From Nostoc sp. UHCC 0870 (lineage in GTDB: Bacteria; Cyanobacteriota; Cyanobacteriia; Cyanobacteriales; Nostocaceae): a stretch of 64,000 nucleotides of DNA. Each line of letters starts with the position of its first letter. The first letter of the stretch is position 1. The stretch spans positions 1,736,001 to 1,800,000 of the forward strand of contig NZ_CP091913.1 of the NCBI RefSeq assembly GCF_022063185.1, in the 5' to 3' direction. Both the position numbers and the translations under genes were made by a program. Positions 17,163 through 26,792 of the stretch are shown here, piece by piece. The notes below the pieces were generated by a model that saw nothing but the letters and a program-made list of their open reading frames with translations, was not told the DNA's origin and did not search any database.

Positions 17163-18374
17163 TTAGTTATTGCTTTGCAGATAAGTCTTCATCACACTAT
17201 ACAAACTCGCAACTTCATTGTAAATATTAAACTCTTTAGCAACTTTTGTGCGCCCTGCTGCACCCAAAACGCTGCGTAGTTGATGATTGCTTAATAATTT
17301 TTCTATGCCATCTGCGAGGGAAATAGTATCTCCTGGTGGTACAAGATAGCCATTAATATTATTTTCTACTAACTCGCTGACTCCAGCAATCTGCGTTGCT
17401 ACCACAGGGACACCAGCCGCCATTGCTTCCATAAGTACGACTGGTACGCCTTCAGCAAAACTGGACATCACAAATATATCAGTTTCCTGCATATATTTAC
17501 GTACTTCAGTTTGAGATTGGTAGCCCACAAATTTGACATTGCCACTTAATCCTAATTGTTCAGTCATTTGTTCCAATTGAGAGCGATCTGCTCCATCACC
17601 GACAACAGTAAGTAAAATATTGGGATGCGATCGCTGCAAGATGGCTAGACTTTCCAAGAGGATGGGCAAACCTTTGACTACTGCCAATCGACCTACATAA
17701 AGCAATCGTTGACTTGACTCTTTATGGATCACAGCATCAAATAAAGCAGGGTCAATACCGCAATGGATAATGTGCATTTGCTGCCATTTATCCGCATCTG
17801 CAAATATCATGCCTTGACTACGGCAGTAGTGGCTGATACAAGCTACAAATAAGGCTCTGTTGATTTTTTCATCAATGCGCCAGCGATGTGGTTCAAAGAA
17901 AATGTAAGGCCCGTGCATTGTAAAGCTATAAGTAAAGCCTCCTAATACAGCCGCCAACATTGAGACTGTACAACTGGAATCAGCAAAGTGGTTATGTAGA
18001 TGGATAATCTGCCTTTGACGAATTTGTGCAGACAGAATTCCCGCTTCCAGAAAGTAAAACAGTTGATAAAGTGTACCGCGTACACCATGTTGCCGTGTTG
18101 CCCACGCTAGCTTTAAGGCCTTGAAATATCTAAGTGGTGAACTGAATAATAGATGGCTATGTGCCAACAAAAGACGTATGGGATTTACAGGCAGTATATA
18201 AAAAGTGCGATCGCGTTCTACCTGCTGTTCTACCCCAACGATATGTTCATCACCAGTGCGACGGATAGAAAATGTATCTACGTCTACACCCAATTCACGT
18301 AGAACTGCTACTTCACGTTGGATAAACGTGTCTGTTGCCCTGGGATACTCTCCGGTTAGATAGGCAATACGCAT
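17163..18374 (-). CDS. GT4 family glycosyltransferase
   Basis: The 403-residue protein is a GT-B-fold transferase. N-terminal MRIAYLTGEYPRATDTF and the acceptor-side HNHFADSS are typical. In the C-terminal half are LLYVGRLAVVKGLPILL (about 224-240), VVGDGADR and the full E-x7-E signature in FAEGVPVVLMEAMAAGVPVV. It should use a nucleotide sugar donor in the cytoplasm. It is the third gene of a minus-strand operon, 46 bases after the epimerase gene, and ends at the palindrome shared with the opposing acyltransferase. Confidence 0.92.
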   Translation of the reverse strand: MRIAYLTGEYPRATDTFIQREVAVLRELGVDVDTFSIRRTGDEHIVGVEQQVERDRTFYILPVNPIRLLLAHSHLLFSSPLRYFKALKLAWATRQHGVRGTLYQLFYFLEAGILSAQIRQRQIIHLHNHFADSSCTVSMLAAVLGGFTYSFTMHGPYIFFEPHRWRIDEKINRALFVACISHYCRSQGMIFADADKWQQMHIIHCGIDPALFDAVIHKESSQRLLYVGRLAVVKGLPILLESLAILQRSHPNILLTVVGDGADRSQLEQMTEQLGLSGNVKFVGYQSQTEVRKYMQETDIFVMSSFAEGVPVVLMEAMAAGVPVVATQIAGVSELVENNINGYLVPPGDTISLADGIEKLLSNHQLRSVLGAAGRTKVAKEFNIYNEVASLYSVMKTYLQSNN

Positions 18375-18420
18375 AGATTAAATAATTATTAATTTCTAAT
18401 TGAGGGGGTATGAAGGTTAC

Positions 18421-19446
18421 TTAAGTCAGTTGATGCTGCACATTCAACAACTCAATGTCACTACAACTGCGCTCCAGGGAAGCATCGAGTGAATACTTTG
18501 GTTTCCAATTCAACACTTGTTGGGCGTGAATGTTGCTGTAGTGTAGTGGTTTAAAGCGGGCGTGTAATCTAGCTGGGATAAAAATGCCAGGTAGTTTCAT
18601 TTTACCTGCCAACAGTAACTGATTACACAGCCAGATTGACTCAGCTAACAGACGCATTACTGTCCAACTGATAATAATGGTGTATGGCGATCGCGCCATA
18701 AATTTAGCGATTTTATGAGCATAGACACGTTGAGTTGGCAAATCATCATCGACAATATTCAAGGTTTGACCAATTGTCTGATCACACTCTACAGCTTTGA
18801 CGATTGCCTCAGCACAATTTTCCACATAAGTCAGAGGCATTTGGGCGTGATTACCAATCCTTATCCACAGGCGATCGCTCACCTTCACACCCAAACAAGC
18901 ATTCCACAGATGGTCTCGCCCATAAATCATTCCTGGACGGATAATTGTTACCTGTCCCCCATTTTCCTGCTCAAACCTCCGAAAAAGACTTTCTTGGACT
19001 AATTTGACTTGTGCATACACATCACGCTGCTGTGGCTTCTTTTCAAGAATTGAGTCTTCATCGATAGTTGTATTAGATGGTATGTTGAGATAGTCAAACA
19101 CTGAGAAGGTACTAATTGCCACTAGTCGTAACACCTGAGTCGCCGCCATTCCTACCAGTAACTTCTCTGTTGCTACAACGGTACTAGCATACTGTGCATC
19201 AAAATCTCCAGCTTTTGCTGCCGCTAAGTGAATCACTCCATCAATTTCCTGTAAAGCAGCTGGTAAAAGATGCGGTTGCGTCAAATCTAGACAAACTACT
19301 TCTAATGCCGGATGGTGATACCAAGGTAAAGATTTTTCATCCGTGCTTGGCCTGATGGCTACACGCACTTGATGCCCACGTTGTAATGCGGCTAGAACAA
19401 CATACTGTCCAAGAAAGCCGGATGCTCCTGTCACCAGTAATTTCAT
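18421..19446 (-). CDS. NAD-dependent epimerase/dehydratase (extended SDR)
   Basis: At 341 residues it has the extended short-chain dehydrogenase layout: the GASGFLG nucleotide-binding loop (7-13), the catalytic YxxxK as YAQVK (about 142-146), and a C-terminal substrate region. It could epimerise, reduce or dehydrate a nucleotide sugar, but it could also act on other substrates. Its ATG overlaps the TGA stop of the acyltransferase gene in the sequence ATGA, so the two are probably translationally coupled. Reading on, the GT4 gene follows 46 bases downstream. Confidence 0.88.
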   Translation of the reverse strand: MKLLVTGASGFLGQYVVLAALQRGHQVRVAIRPSTDEKSLPWYHHPALEVVCLDLTQPHLLPAALQEIDGVIHLAAAKAGDFDAQYASTVVATEKLLVGMAATQVLRLVAISTFSVFDYLNIPSNTTIDEDSILEKKPQQRDVYAQVKLVQESLFRRFEQENGGQVTIIRPGMIYGRDHLWNACLGVKVSDRLWIRIGNHAQMPLTYVENCAEAIVKAVECDQTIGQTLNIVDDDLPTQRVYAHKIAKFMARSPYTIIISWTVMRLLAESIWLCNQLLLAGKMKLPGIFIPARLHARFKPLHYSNIHAQQVLNWKPKYSLDASLERSCSDIELLNVQHQLT

Positions 19447-20567
19447 GCCTTAATCGCCTCTGTACTATTGACCAGTTTAATACTCCGACTCCACTTAATT
19501 GATGGCTTCTCTACAAATTGCCACATTAATACAGCACAAGCAATGCAAACAGAAATTGCTACAACTAAGCTCAGTAATTCACTTACGAGACTGTGTCCAA
19601 AAAATTTCTGAAATACAAAAAAAACAGCACCCAATAAAGGTACATGAGTTAAGTAGAGAGTGTAAGAAATATTGCCTAAAAATTGCAGCCATGACCAACT
19701 AAACCAAGTGTGTAAACAGTTTGCTCTGGCAACTTCTAGTATCATGACAGCAGTCAGTACACAAGCGATCGCAAAAATTGATGAATTAATTACTCCTACC
19801 GCCACCAATATTACTGAATACAAATAAAATAAATTGCGTTTCCATTTATTCTGCCATGACCAATAAGCAAACACTCCCAGTAAAAAACCATACCATAAAG
19901 GTAAAAATGTTATTGGTCTACCTTGATCCCCAAGGATGCCCATAGGAAATAAGACTGCAACTATCGCAGACGGGATAAACACAATAGCCAAACCATAATT
20001 GAAATTAAACCTGTAATTTAGCCATTGTGATAAGCCCAATAGTACGCCAAAAACTAAATAGAACTGTACTTCCAAACATAATGTCCAGTAGACATCATCA
20101 ATATGTTGAAATCCGAAAAAACTCTGCACATAAAATAAATGGGCAAACAACCTCTGTAAAGAAACAGGCTCACCCATAGGTGCAAAAGCATTACCTTTGG
20201 CATAAGACGATAATAGTGCGAACGCTAGAGCAATAATAATTGCTACATAATATGGTGGACTCAGACGTATAAAGCGACGTAGAGTAAAACCTTGAAAATA
20301 TTTTAGATCAATCTTGGCGTTACGCATTGAGTAGGCAATTACAAAACCACTGAGGACAAAAAATATACTTACTCCGAGACTACCAGATTTGAAGATTATG
20401 GTGACTAACCATTCAGGCAATAATTTCGTTAATTGAGTCAAACGATCATCTGGACCAACATGGTATAAAATTACCCAAAAAGCAGCAATAGCTCGTAACC
20501 CGTCCAGGAAATGGAAATGAGCTTTTGGCTTAACATCTGAAGACTGGATTGAAAATGTTGGATTCAT
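19443..20567 (-). CDS. Acyltransferase 3 family membrane O-acyltransferase
   Basis: This 374-residue membrane protein starts with FHFLDGLRAIAAFWVILYHVG, the conserved first helix of the family with its catalytic-type His, and has GVSIFFVLSGFVIAY, FTLRRFIRLSPPYY and VYWTLCLEVQFYLVFG. It is the second such enzyme in the locus, with distinct sequence, so the polysaccharide may carry two acyl substitutions. It is the first gene of a three-gene minus-strand operon and overlaps the epimerase start by four bases. Confidence 0.9.
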   Translation of the reverse strand: MNPTFSIQSSDVKPKAHFHFLDGLRAIAAFWVILYHVGPDDRLTQLTKLLPEWLVTIIFKSGSLGVSIFFVLSGFVIAYSMRNAKIDLKYFQGFTLRRFIRLSPPYYVAIIIALAFALLSSYAKGNAFAPMGEPVSLQRLFAHLFYVQSFFGFQHIDDVYWTLCLEVQFYLVFGVLLGLSQWLNYRFNFNYGLAIVFIPSAIVAVLFPMGILGDQGRPITFLPLWYGFLLGVFAYWSWQNKWKRNLFYLYSVILVAVGVINSSIFAIACVLTAVMILEVARANCLHTWFSWSWLQFLGNISYTLYLTHVPLLGAVFFVFQKFFGHSLVSELLSLVVAISVCIACAVLMWQFVEKPSIKWSRSIKLVNSTEAIKA

Positions 20568-21383
20568 TATTTATTGGTGCTTCTCTTGATATTTTGTAAC
20601 CTAGATTTAAATTGACCTAATCATTACTGATTTTAGTAATATTTTCCCTGCTTGCATTGATAATTCTGTGAAGGTTTAGTTACTACTATTCAAATACTGA
20701 TAAAAATCACTAATCAATCACCACTTCTGTGATAAATTTTACGTTCAAAACAAGTTTTTTTTCATGTCATTCTAAATTGAAGCATTTAGACGTAATTAAT
20801 GCTAGTACACCCAAAACCATCTTTCAGTTAGTTAAACTCCTTGAATGAGGCTACTTTGTAAATATTTAGGTCTTTCACATCATCAAATCACTAAATAATC
20901 TTTATGATAAATTTAAAAAAACTACTTATTTATTACGTATAATAATATTTACATCTAGCTAAGTATTTTACTTTATGAGAATACTATGATACTGTTATAC
21001 TGTCAATTATTTATGCAAACTAAGGTCAGCAAATAGTAAACAACAAATAACTTCTAAAAACGGTATTTACTTAGCGCGACGTTATCCATTTTTCGCTGCG
21101 GGTCATTACCAATGTAGGAGATCACTAAAAAATGTGGGTTTTGCTGCATACATAACGTTTAAATAAAGTCTTGGTGAATAACTTTGACTCGCGCAATACA
21201 CTGAGATTGCAAGACAATTGTGTGTATCTTCCAATGAATACAACAATACCAGTTGAAATCGCCAGTATCTTACTACCGTTTGCGGCGCTTTTTACCAAGC
21301 CAGTCTGGGGTCATGCTCAAACTTTGCTAAAAAGTATATTTTATAGTTAAGTGTAATATCTCAAAATTCTATATATAAATCAT
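20568..21383. other. Divergent intergenic region without genes
   Basis: These 816 bases are AT-rich and lie between the divergent acyltransferase operon and the flippase gene. No open frame with a ribosome-binding site and no clear hairpin or repeat array was seen. A less AT-rich patch around 21070-21110 and 21280-21315 looks like repeat debris. Promoters of both transcription units are expected here. Confidence 0.5.
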
Positions 21384-22724
21384 ATGACATCCTTAAAAAA
21401 ACTAGCTATCAGAGGAACAATCTGGACAATTGCAGGCTACGGATCTAGCCAGATCCTGCGCTTAGGAAGTAACTTGGTTCTCACTCGCTTACTAACACCG
21501 GAATTTTTTGGTCTAATGGCTGTAGTTAATACTTTGAGAATTGGCATAGAGTTATTCTCTGACCTTGGGATTTCCCAAAGTATTGTCAACAATAAACGTG
21601 GTGATGAACCAGTTTTTTTAAACACTGCCTGGACACTAGGAGTAATTCGTGGTTTTGTAATTTGGCTATTGTGTCTACTGCTCACCTGGCCGATGGCGAA
21701 TTTTTATAATGAAGATAGACTTCTGTGGCTAATTCCTATTGTTGGACTTTCCTCAGTCTTCGACGGATTTTCTTCCAATAGTAGGCATATTCTCAATCGT
21801 CGTATGGATTTAGGCAAATTAACCATATTTAATCTTACTACACAAATGCTCTCGCTCTTGACCCTAGTTTTATTGGCTTATTTGAACAAAAGTCTGGTAA
21901 TTCTAGCTGTTGGAGTGGTATTGAGTTCAATATATTCAATGATAGGTACTTACTGGTTAATGCCAGGATATTCAAATCGTTTTACTTGGGATCAAGATTC
22001 AGTAAATGAAATAGTGTCTTTTGGTAAATGGATGTTCTTAGCATCAGGCATGACATTTTTAAATGAGCAATCAGATCGTTTAATTCTTGCTAAGTTACTC
22101 TCATTTAAACTTTTAGGTGTTTATGCTGTAGCCTACACTCTAGCAGGCATACCCCGCGAGATGATTAAACAAATTAGCCATCGAGTGATATTTCCAGCTA
22201 TTTCTACTCAAGCCGATATACCGCGTTTAACTTTGCGAAATAAGATTCTCCGCCAACGTCGTTTGATATTAATAGGGTTTGGTATTTTTCTAGCTAGTTT
22301 CGCGACAGTTGGGGATCTAATGATTAAATTACTTTATGACAATAGATATGAAGAAGCAACTTGGATGATGCCAATTTTAGCTTGTGGTATTTGGGTTTCG
22401 GTGTTGTTTCACTCCATTAACCCTGCACTATTGGCAATTGGAAAATCCTTGTATTCAGCACAAAGTAATATAGCTGGGTTTTTGATGGTTAGTATTGGAT
22501 TACCTCTAGCATTTTTCAATTTTGGTTTAGTGGGAGCAATTATTTTAATTGCACTTAGCGATTTGCCATTATATATAGTCAACCTTTATGGTCTAGGACA
22601 AGAACAGCTATCTTGTCTAGACCAGGATATTCAAATGACAGCCTTGTTTATAGGAATATTGAGTCTGTTTCTAATCATTAGGTATTATATAGGTTTTGGG
22701 CTACCTATTCAGGGGATAATGTAG
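21384..22724 (+). CDS. Wzx-type polysaccharide flippase
   Basis: The 446-residue protein has about 12-14 membrane helices and begins AIRGTIWTIAGYGSSQILRLGSN, followed by LVLTRLLTPEFFGLMAV, the conserved opening of lipopolysaccharide/exopolysaccharide exporters (Wzx, PST family). It would move lipid-linked repeat units across the inner membrane to the polymerase. It stands alone on the plus strand between the divergent acyltransferase operon and the convergent GH74-like gene. With the Wzy-like polymerase and Wzc-like kinase it completes a Wzx/Wzy pathway. Confidence 0.92.
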   Translation: MTSLKKLAIRGTIWTIAGYGSSQILRLGSNLVLTRLLTPEFFGLMAVVNTLRIGIELFSDLGISQSIVNNKRGDEPVFLNTAWTLGVIRGFVIWLLCLLLTWPMANFYNEDRLLWLIPIVGLSSVFDGFSSNSRHILNRRMDLGKLTIFNLTTQMLSLLTLVLLAYLNKSLVILAVGVVLSSIYSMIGTYWLMPGYSNRFTWDQDSVNEIVSFGKWMFLASGMTFLNEQSDRLILAKLLSFKLLGVYAVAYTLAGIPREMIKQISHRVIFPAISTQADIPRLTLRNKILRQRRLILIGFGIFLASFATVGDLMIKLLYDNRYEEATWMMPILACGIWVSVLFHSINPALLAIGKSLYSAQSNIAGFLMVSIGLPLAFFNFGLVGAIILIALSDLPLYIVNLYGLGQEQLSCLDQDIQMTALFIGILSLFLIIRYYIGFGLPIQGIM

Positions 22725-22780
22725 AGCATTCAACATTCCACAGAACCAAACAAAATTTATAACTATTTTAGATAGTGCTT

Positions 22781-25318
22781 TCATTTACGCTGCCCTGTAC
22801 TAGTAACATTTTTCTCACCTACCATAATGCCACGGCCTGTTAATGAAACATAAACAAGATTAGGCGATCGCATATCACCCTCCATATGAAGAATTCCAGG
22901 GAATTGCAAGACGTTAGGATTACTGATTTTAATCCAACTCTGTCCCATATTTTCAGACTTGTACATAGTGTCTTTGGTCGCGCCACCCACACGACCAAAA
23001 ATGTAGATGTAGGGTTTAGCATCAGAAGAACCCTTACCAAAAGTCATGAATTCGCAGCTATCTACTGATGGGATACTAGTAAAAGTCTTACCACCATCAG
23101 TTGAACGATACAGTTTGTTCCCATTAGCTTCTTCGGGGTTACGAGCAAAACTCATCCATACATCACCCATTTTTGTAGGATTCGGAACTATGGTTGGACG
23201 AAGCTTCCATGTAGGAAGAGTTCCAGATGCACCTTTTCGCCAATTCGCACCACCATCTTTGCTGTAATAAAATGTCCAACCGTCGTAGTAATAGAAAGTC
23301 TTCCCTTCTGGGTCTTGGCGGTCTGAGGCCAATATATAAGTACTTACCCAAGGCGAAATACTGTTAGCCCAAGCTTTTGGTAGTGCTTGGTAATGTGTAT
23401 GATTATTATTTTGAGGATCATAAGGCACAGGTCGCGGTGGGTGATCTACGTTATAGGTAAGTTTCCAAGTTTTTCCCCCATCTGTGGTGTAGTGAGGCCA
23501 AGTTCCCCAACTAGGAACCCAAACCATATTTTGCGGATTCGTGGGAGACATAGCTATCTGTCCACCACTAGGCATGACTAATTGTTGACCAGACTTGTCT
23601 GATTTCCAAAGCATCTCTGAAGGGACAGAAGCAAACCCTCGCCAAGTTTTACCATTATCTTGAGTTATACCGTGAACTGGCCAATAACCCTGCCATTGAT
23701 GAAACCCTACAAATGCTGCATAATCAGGATTTTTATAAGAGTAATCTAGCCCCGTAGCACCAGCAACGTGGGGGAACGGCATGGGATAAACCGTCCACTT
23801 CGGGTTTGCCCATTGATACGCCGGGTTAATAGGAATATTAACTGGATTAAAATGGGCGGTTGGCACTTGGTTGCGGTCTTCATGGCGAAAGCCAATCATA
23901 TCTTGTACAGCACTCAACAAATCAGCCCCTCCCAAGGCTTTGGGCTTGGGAGGAACACGCACCATATTGGCATCCAGTTCTTCTAAATTTTCCATTAACC
24001 ATTTGTAGGTCGGGTTAGCAACAGTTACGTCATCAGTTCTTGCTACACCCCAACCGTTTGTCCACCAAACTCTTTTGGGATTACTGGGGTCAATTACTGC
24101 CACGGATGCACCAGTGGCAGAATATGACTGATAGTAAGGGGGTGCAGAGCAATTAACCGGATCTTGGGGATAATTAGCGTCATAAGCACCCATGTATAGA
24201 GTCTGTTTAGTCCATCTGCTACCACCATTTGTAGAGCGATATACATATCGATCTGAAATTGCCATGATGGTGTTTGGCTGGTCTGACTGTACTGTCACAG
24301 ATGAATAGATTCTGTTAGTACCATGAGGTGTGATGTTAGTCCATACACCATTTTTATACTTGCGAACCGAACCTGTCTTGGTGTCCGAATCACCAGAACT
24401 GACGTACAAAGTTCCATCAGAAGCAACGACTGCACGTAATGGGTTTGTACTTCCTACAATATTCAGCCAAGATTTACCACCGTCGGTACTAGACCAAACA
24501 CCACTCCCATGAACACCAACATAGATTTTTTGGCTGGAATTATTGGATGCACCACTATTTTTGTCAAACACAACAAAGGTAAAACCTGGAATGTCTGGAT
24601 TGTCAGAACCATTAGAGTTTTGATATTTGGGCAAGCTACTAGCCGCAGGTAGTCCTCCAAATACTTGAGACCATGCTGTTTGACTAGTCTTTTTCCAAAG
24701 GCCATTCCTCCGAGAGGCAAAATAAAGTACATCAGACTTGTTAGGATCAACTGCTAACCTTTCACCTGTGTTATGTCGGTAAGCTTGGTTAGGACCAACG
24801 AAGATATTTCTAGCTCCTAAACCTGTTGGTTGCCAACTTGCTCCTCTATCGTTGGAAACCATGACCTCGCCAGAAAACTTATATTTTGTTAGTTTAGATT
24901 CTTGGTATGATGAGTTGTTTCGCTTAACGACTGCATAAACTCTCTGAGGATTTTGATAATCTACAGCAATGCTTTCTACCCCGATTCCTCCGCCAGAAAA
25001 GTTGGAATCGAACATATCCATAAGTGGAAGCCATCGATTATTTTGAACATCAAATCGATAGATACCACCGATGTCTGTGCGGACGTAGACATCATAAGGT
25101 GATAATGGCGATATTACCAAACCAGTTACATAGCCCATGCCCTGAATATTGACACTCTTCCAATTGAATAAGGAAGATGCAATTGATTGACCACATACTA
25201 CAGGGGTAAATGTAGAACTTGATAAAATTGATAGTGTTAATCCTGTTAATCCATACAAGAGTAGGGGTTTAAACTTTCTTGTAAAAAGTGTTAAACCTAG
25301 CTGGTGATGAATATTCAT
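22781..25318 (-). CDS. Exported GH74-like protein with Asp-box (BNR) repeats
   Basis: The 845-residue protein has an N-terminal hydrophobic export segment (about 17-42) and then the start of a GH74-type seven-bladed propeller fold: GMGYVTGLVISPLSPYDVYVRTDIGG, in two parts, where the Asp of RTDIGG (about 82) matches a catalytic residue of GH74 xyloglucanases. At least eight Asp-box-like motifs are visible, among them SNDRGASW, STDGGKSW, STNGGSRW, TQDNGKTW, TTDGGKTW and SKDGGANW. It likely binds or cleaves a beta-glucan-like polysaccharide outside the cell, perhaps the product of this locus. ATG at 25318 is preferred over a TTG four codons upstream. Exact substrate is unknown. Confidence 0.85.
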   Translation of the reverse strand: MNIHHQLGLTLFTRKFKPLLLYGLTGLTLSILSSSTFTPVVCGQSIASSLFNWKSVNIQGMGYVTGLVISPLSPYDVYVRTDIGGIYRFDVQNNRWLPLMDMFDSNFSGGGIGVESIAVDYQNPQRVYAVVKRNNSSYQESKLTKYKFSGEVMVSNDRGASWQPTGLGARNIFVGPNQAYRHNTGERLAVDPNKSDVLYFASRRNGLWKKTSQTAWSQVFGGLPAASSLPKYQNSNGSDNPDIPGFTFVVFDKNSGASNNSSQKIYVGVHGSGVWSSTDGGKSWLNIVGSTNPLRAVVASDGTLYVSSGDSDTKTGSVRKYKNGVWTNITPHGTNRIYSSVTVQSDQPNTIMAISDRYVYRSTNGGSRWTKQTLYMGAYDANYPQDPVNCSAPPYYQSYSATGASVAVIDPSNPKRVWWTNGWGVARTDDVTVANPTYKWLMENLEELDANMVRVPPKPKALGGADLLSAVQDMIGFRHEDRNQVPTAHFNPVNIPINPAYQWANPKWTVYPMPFPHVAGATGLDYSYKNPDYAAFVGFHQWQGYWPVHGITQDNGKTWRGFASVPSEMLWKSDKSGQQLVMPSGGQIAMSPTNPQNMVWVPSWGTWPHYTTDGGKTWKLTYNVDHPPRPVPYDPQNNNHTHYQALPKAWANSISPWVSTYILASDRQDPEGKTFYYYDGWTFYYSKDGGANWRKGASGTLPTWKLRPTIVPNPTKMGDVWMSFARNPEEANGNKLYRSTDGGKTFTSIPSVDSCEFMTFGKGSSDAKPYIYIFGRVGGATKDTMYKSENMGQSWIKISNPNVLQFPGILHMEGDMRSPNLVYVSLTGRGIMVGEKNVTSTGQRK

Positions 25319-25658
25319 GTTTTCTAACAAGAGTTGTAAGGAACGGAAAAATCAGAAAAATCTTCCAGATAAAAAGCATTGGAATTAAGCCAAATAATCG
25401 TGACTATTCAGCTTGCTTGTACTTGGTTGTCCTATGCTCACATATCTTTACAAGATTTTGACTTGTAAAGTTTTTATTTAACTCCAACTCCCATATAAAT
25501 AGAATATGAAGCCTGAAAAAATCCTTACATCTTTTTGTTGAAATGGATTGTCGTAATTTTCAACAAATTGAAGCTATTTTACTATAACTAAAATAGCTCA
25601 TTTATGAGAATGATATAAAGAAAATATGAATAAAAAATAAAATTAGCATTAATAAAGC
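25319..25658. other. Intergenic region, nothing recognisable
   Basis: About 340 AT-rich bases between two minus-strand genes. No open frame with a ribosome-binding site, no strong hairpin and no repeat seen. It should carry the promoter of the GH74-like gene. Confidence 0.5.
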
Positions 25659-26480
25659 TTACTTTTTGTAAAAATGAGGCTTTTTAATTCCATGCTTAAA
25701 GACTTTACGCACTAGATTACGTAAACTAGCATCTCCTCGCAAAACCATATCTCGTAGTTGTTGTTCTGGACGGCCTCGGAAAGAAGTGACGTGATAATAT
25801 TTTTCTGTTGCAGCAGGTTTTGGGGAAAAGTAGTAATTTGATACACAACAACGCCGACCATGATGATTAATAGGACTAACCGAGTGCAAGGATGTTCTAT
25901 TTGTAACCATAATCACTAGGCGATTAAATTTACTGTGAATAGTTCTACAAGGCTGTTTTAAACCTTGATCCCAAAGTTCTAGATTGCCGCCATAGTCTTC
26001 TTGCCAATCGGGAGTAACATAATACAGCAGATTTAAAACACGATAATTTTTAATATCTTTATCGTGAGAATTATCTAAATGAGGATTTAAAAAGCATCCG
26101 TATTCCATCAGGCTAAAACCGGCAGCATACAGGTATTCATCTGGTGTTAACTTTTCAAATCCAGTGATCTCTGCAATTAAGTTTACTACTCTAGCATCTT
26201 GAAAAGCATAAATAATTTCTTCTAAAATCGGGTTGTATTTATTTAATTGTATACCTACGTATTTATGCTCTCGAATATCTTTTAATTGCAATAAATTCTC
26301 TTTATCAGGAAAAGCATTATAGATTTCTATGACATCATCTTCATTTAATAAGTTATCTATGTAACAACTGTTTATCCGCTCTTTTATAGCAAAATCATCC
26401 GTTAAAGCGGATTTACACTGTTCGAGTCTGGTTAAAATTTGCTCAACGTAATGATTCCGTATACTATTTTTGTGTGACAT
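25659..26480 (-). CDS. 2OG-Fe(II) oxygenase family protein
   Basis: The 273-residue protein contains the iron-binding facial triad of the prolyl-4-hydroxylase-like dioxygenases: HLD (134-136), a distal His in TSLHSVSPI (199), and the 2-oxoglutarate-binding Arg in GRRCCVSNYYFSP (209-210). YGGNLELWD is another mark of the family. These enzymes hydroxylate or otherwise oxidise a substrate using oxygen and 2-oxoglutarate. The substrate is unknown; its place in the polysaccharide locus suggests a sugar, lipid carrier or small-molecule role, by inference only. Confidence 0.88.
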   Translation of the reverse strand: MSHKNSIRNHYVEQILTRLEQCKSALTDDFAIKERINSCYIDNLLNEDDVIEIYNAFPDKENLLQLKDIREHKYVGIQLNKYNPILEEIIYAFQDARVVNLIAEITGFEKLTPDEYLYAAGFSLMEYGCFLNPHLDNSHDKDIKNYRVLNLLYYVTPDWQEDYGGNLELWDQGLKQPCRTIHSKFNRLVIMVTNRTSLHSVSPINHHGRRCCVSNYYFSPKPAATEKYYHVTSFRGRPEQQLRDMVLRGDASLRNLVRKVFKHGIKKPHFYKK

Positions 26481-26792
26481 AAGTATTTCTCCTAGTTCTG
26501 TAATTAAATTTACATCATTTTACTGTGTCGATAGAGTTAAAGATATAAGCCACAGAATGTGTAACTTATTCAGAAAAATTTGTAACCTTCAATTATGGGT
26601 ATTTTTCTTGATAAAATTATGAACCATCTTTGTGTTTATTTGACTTATACATAGTTATTCAAATATGTCAACTAGAATTGTACATAAACTTCTTGTTATT
26701 TTTAAATGAAGTATGGCCAATGACAAAAGCAATTTGGTATATTCATCGTATCACCAGATAAATCAGTAAATATACGTTTAAATTCTTAGTCT
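26481..26792. other. Divergent promoter region, nothing else seen
   Basis: About 312 AT-rich bases between the divergent oxygenase and methyltransferase genes. No gene, repeat or clear operator was recognised. It must contain both promoters. Confidence 0.5.
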
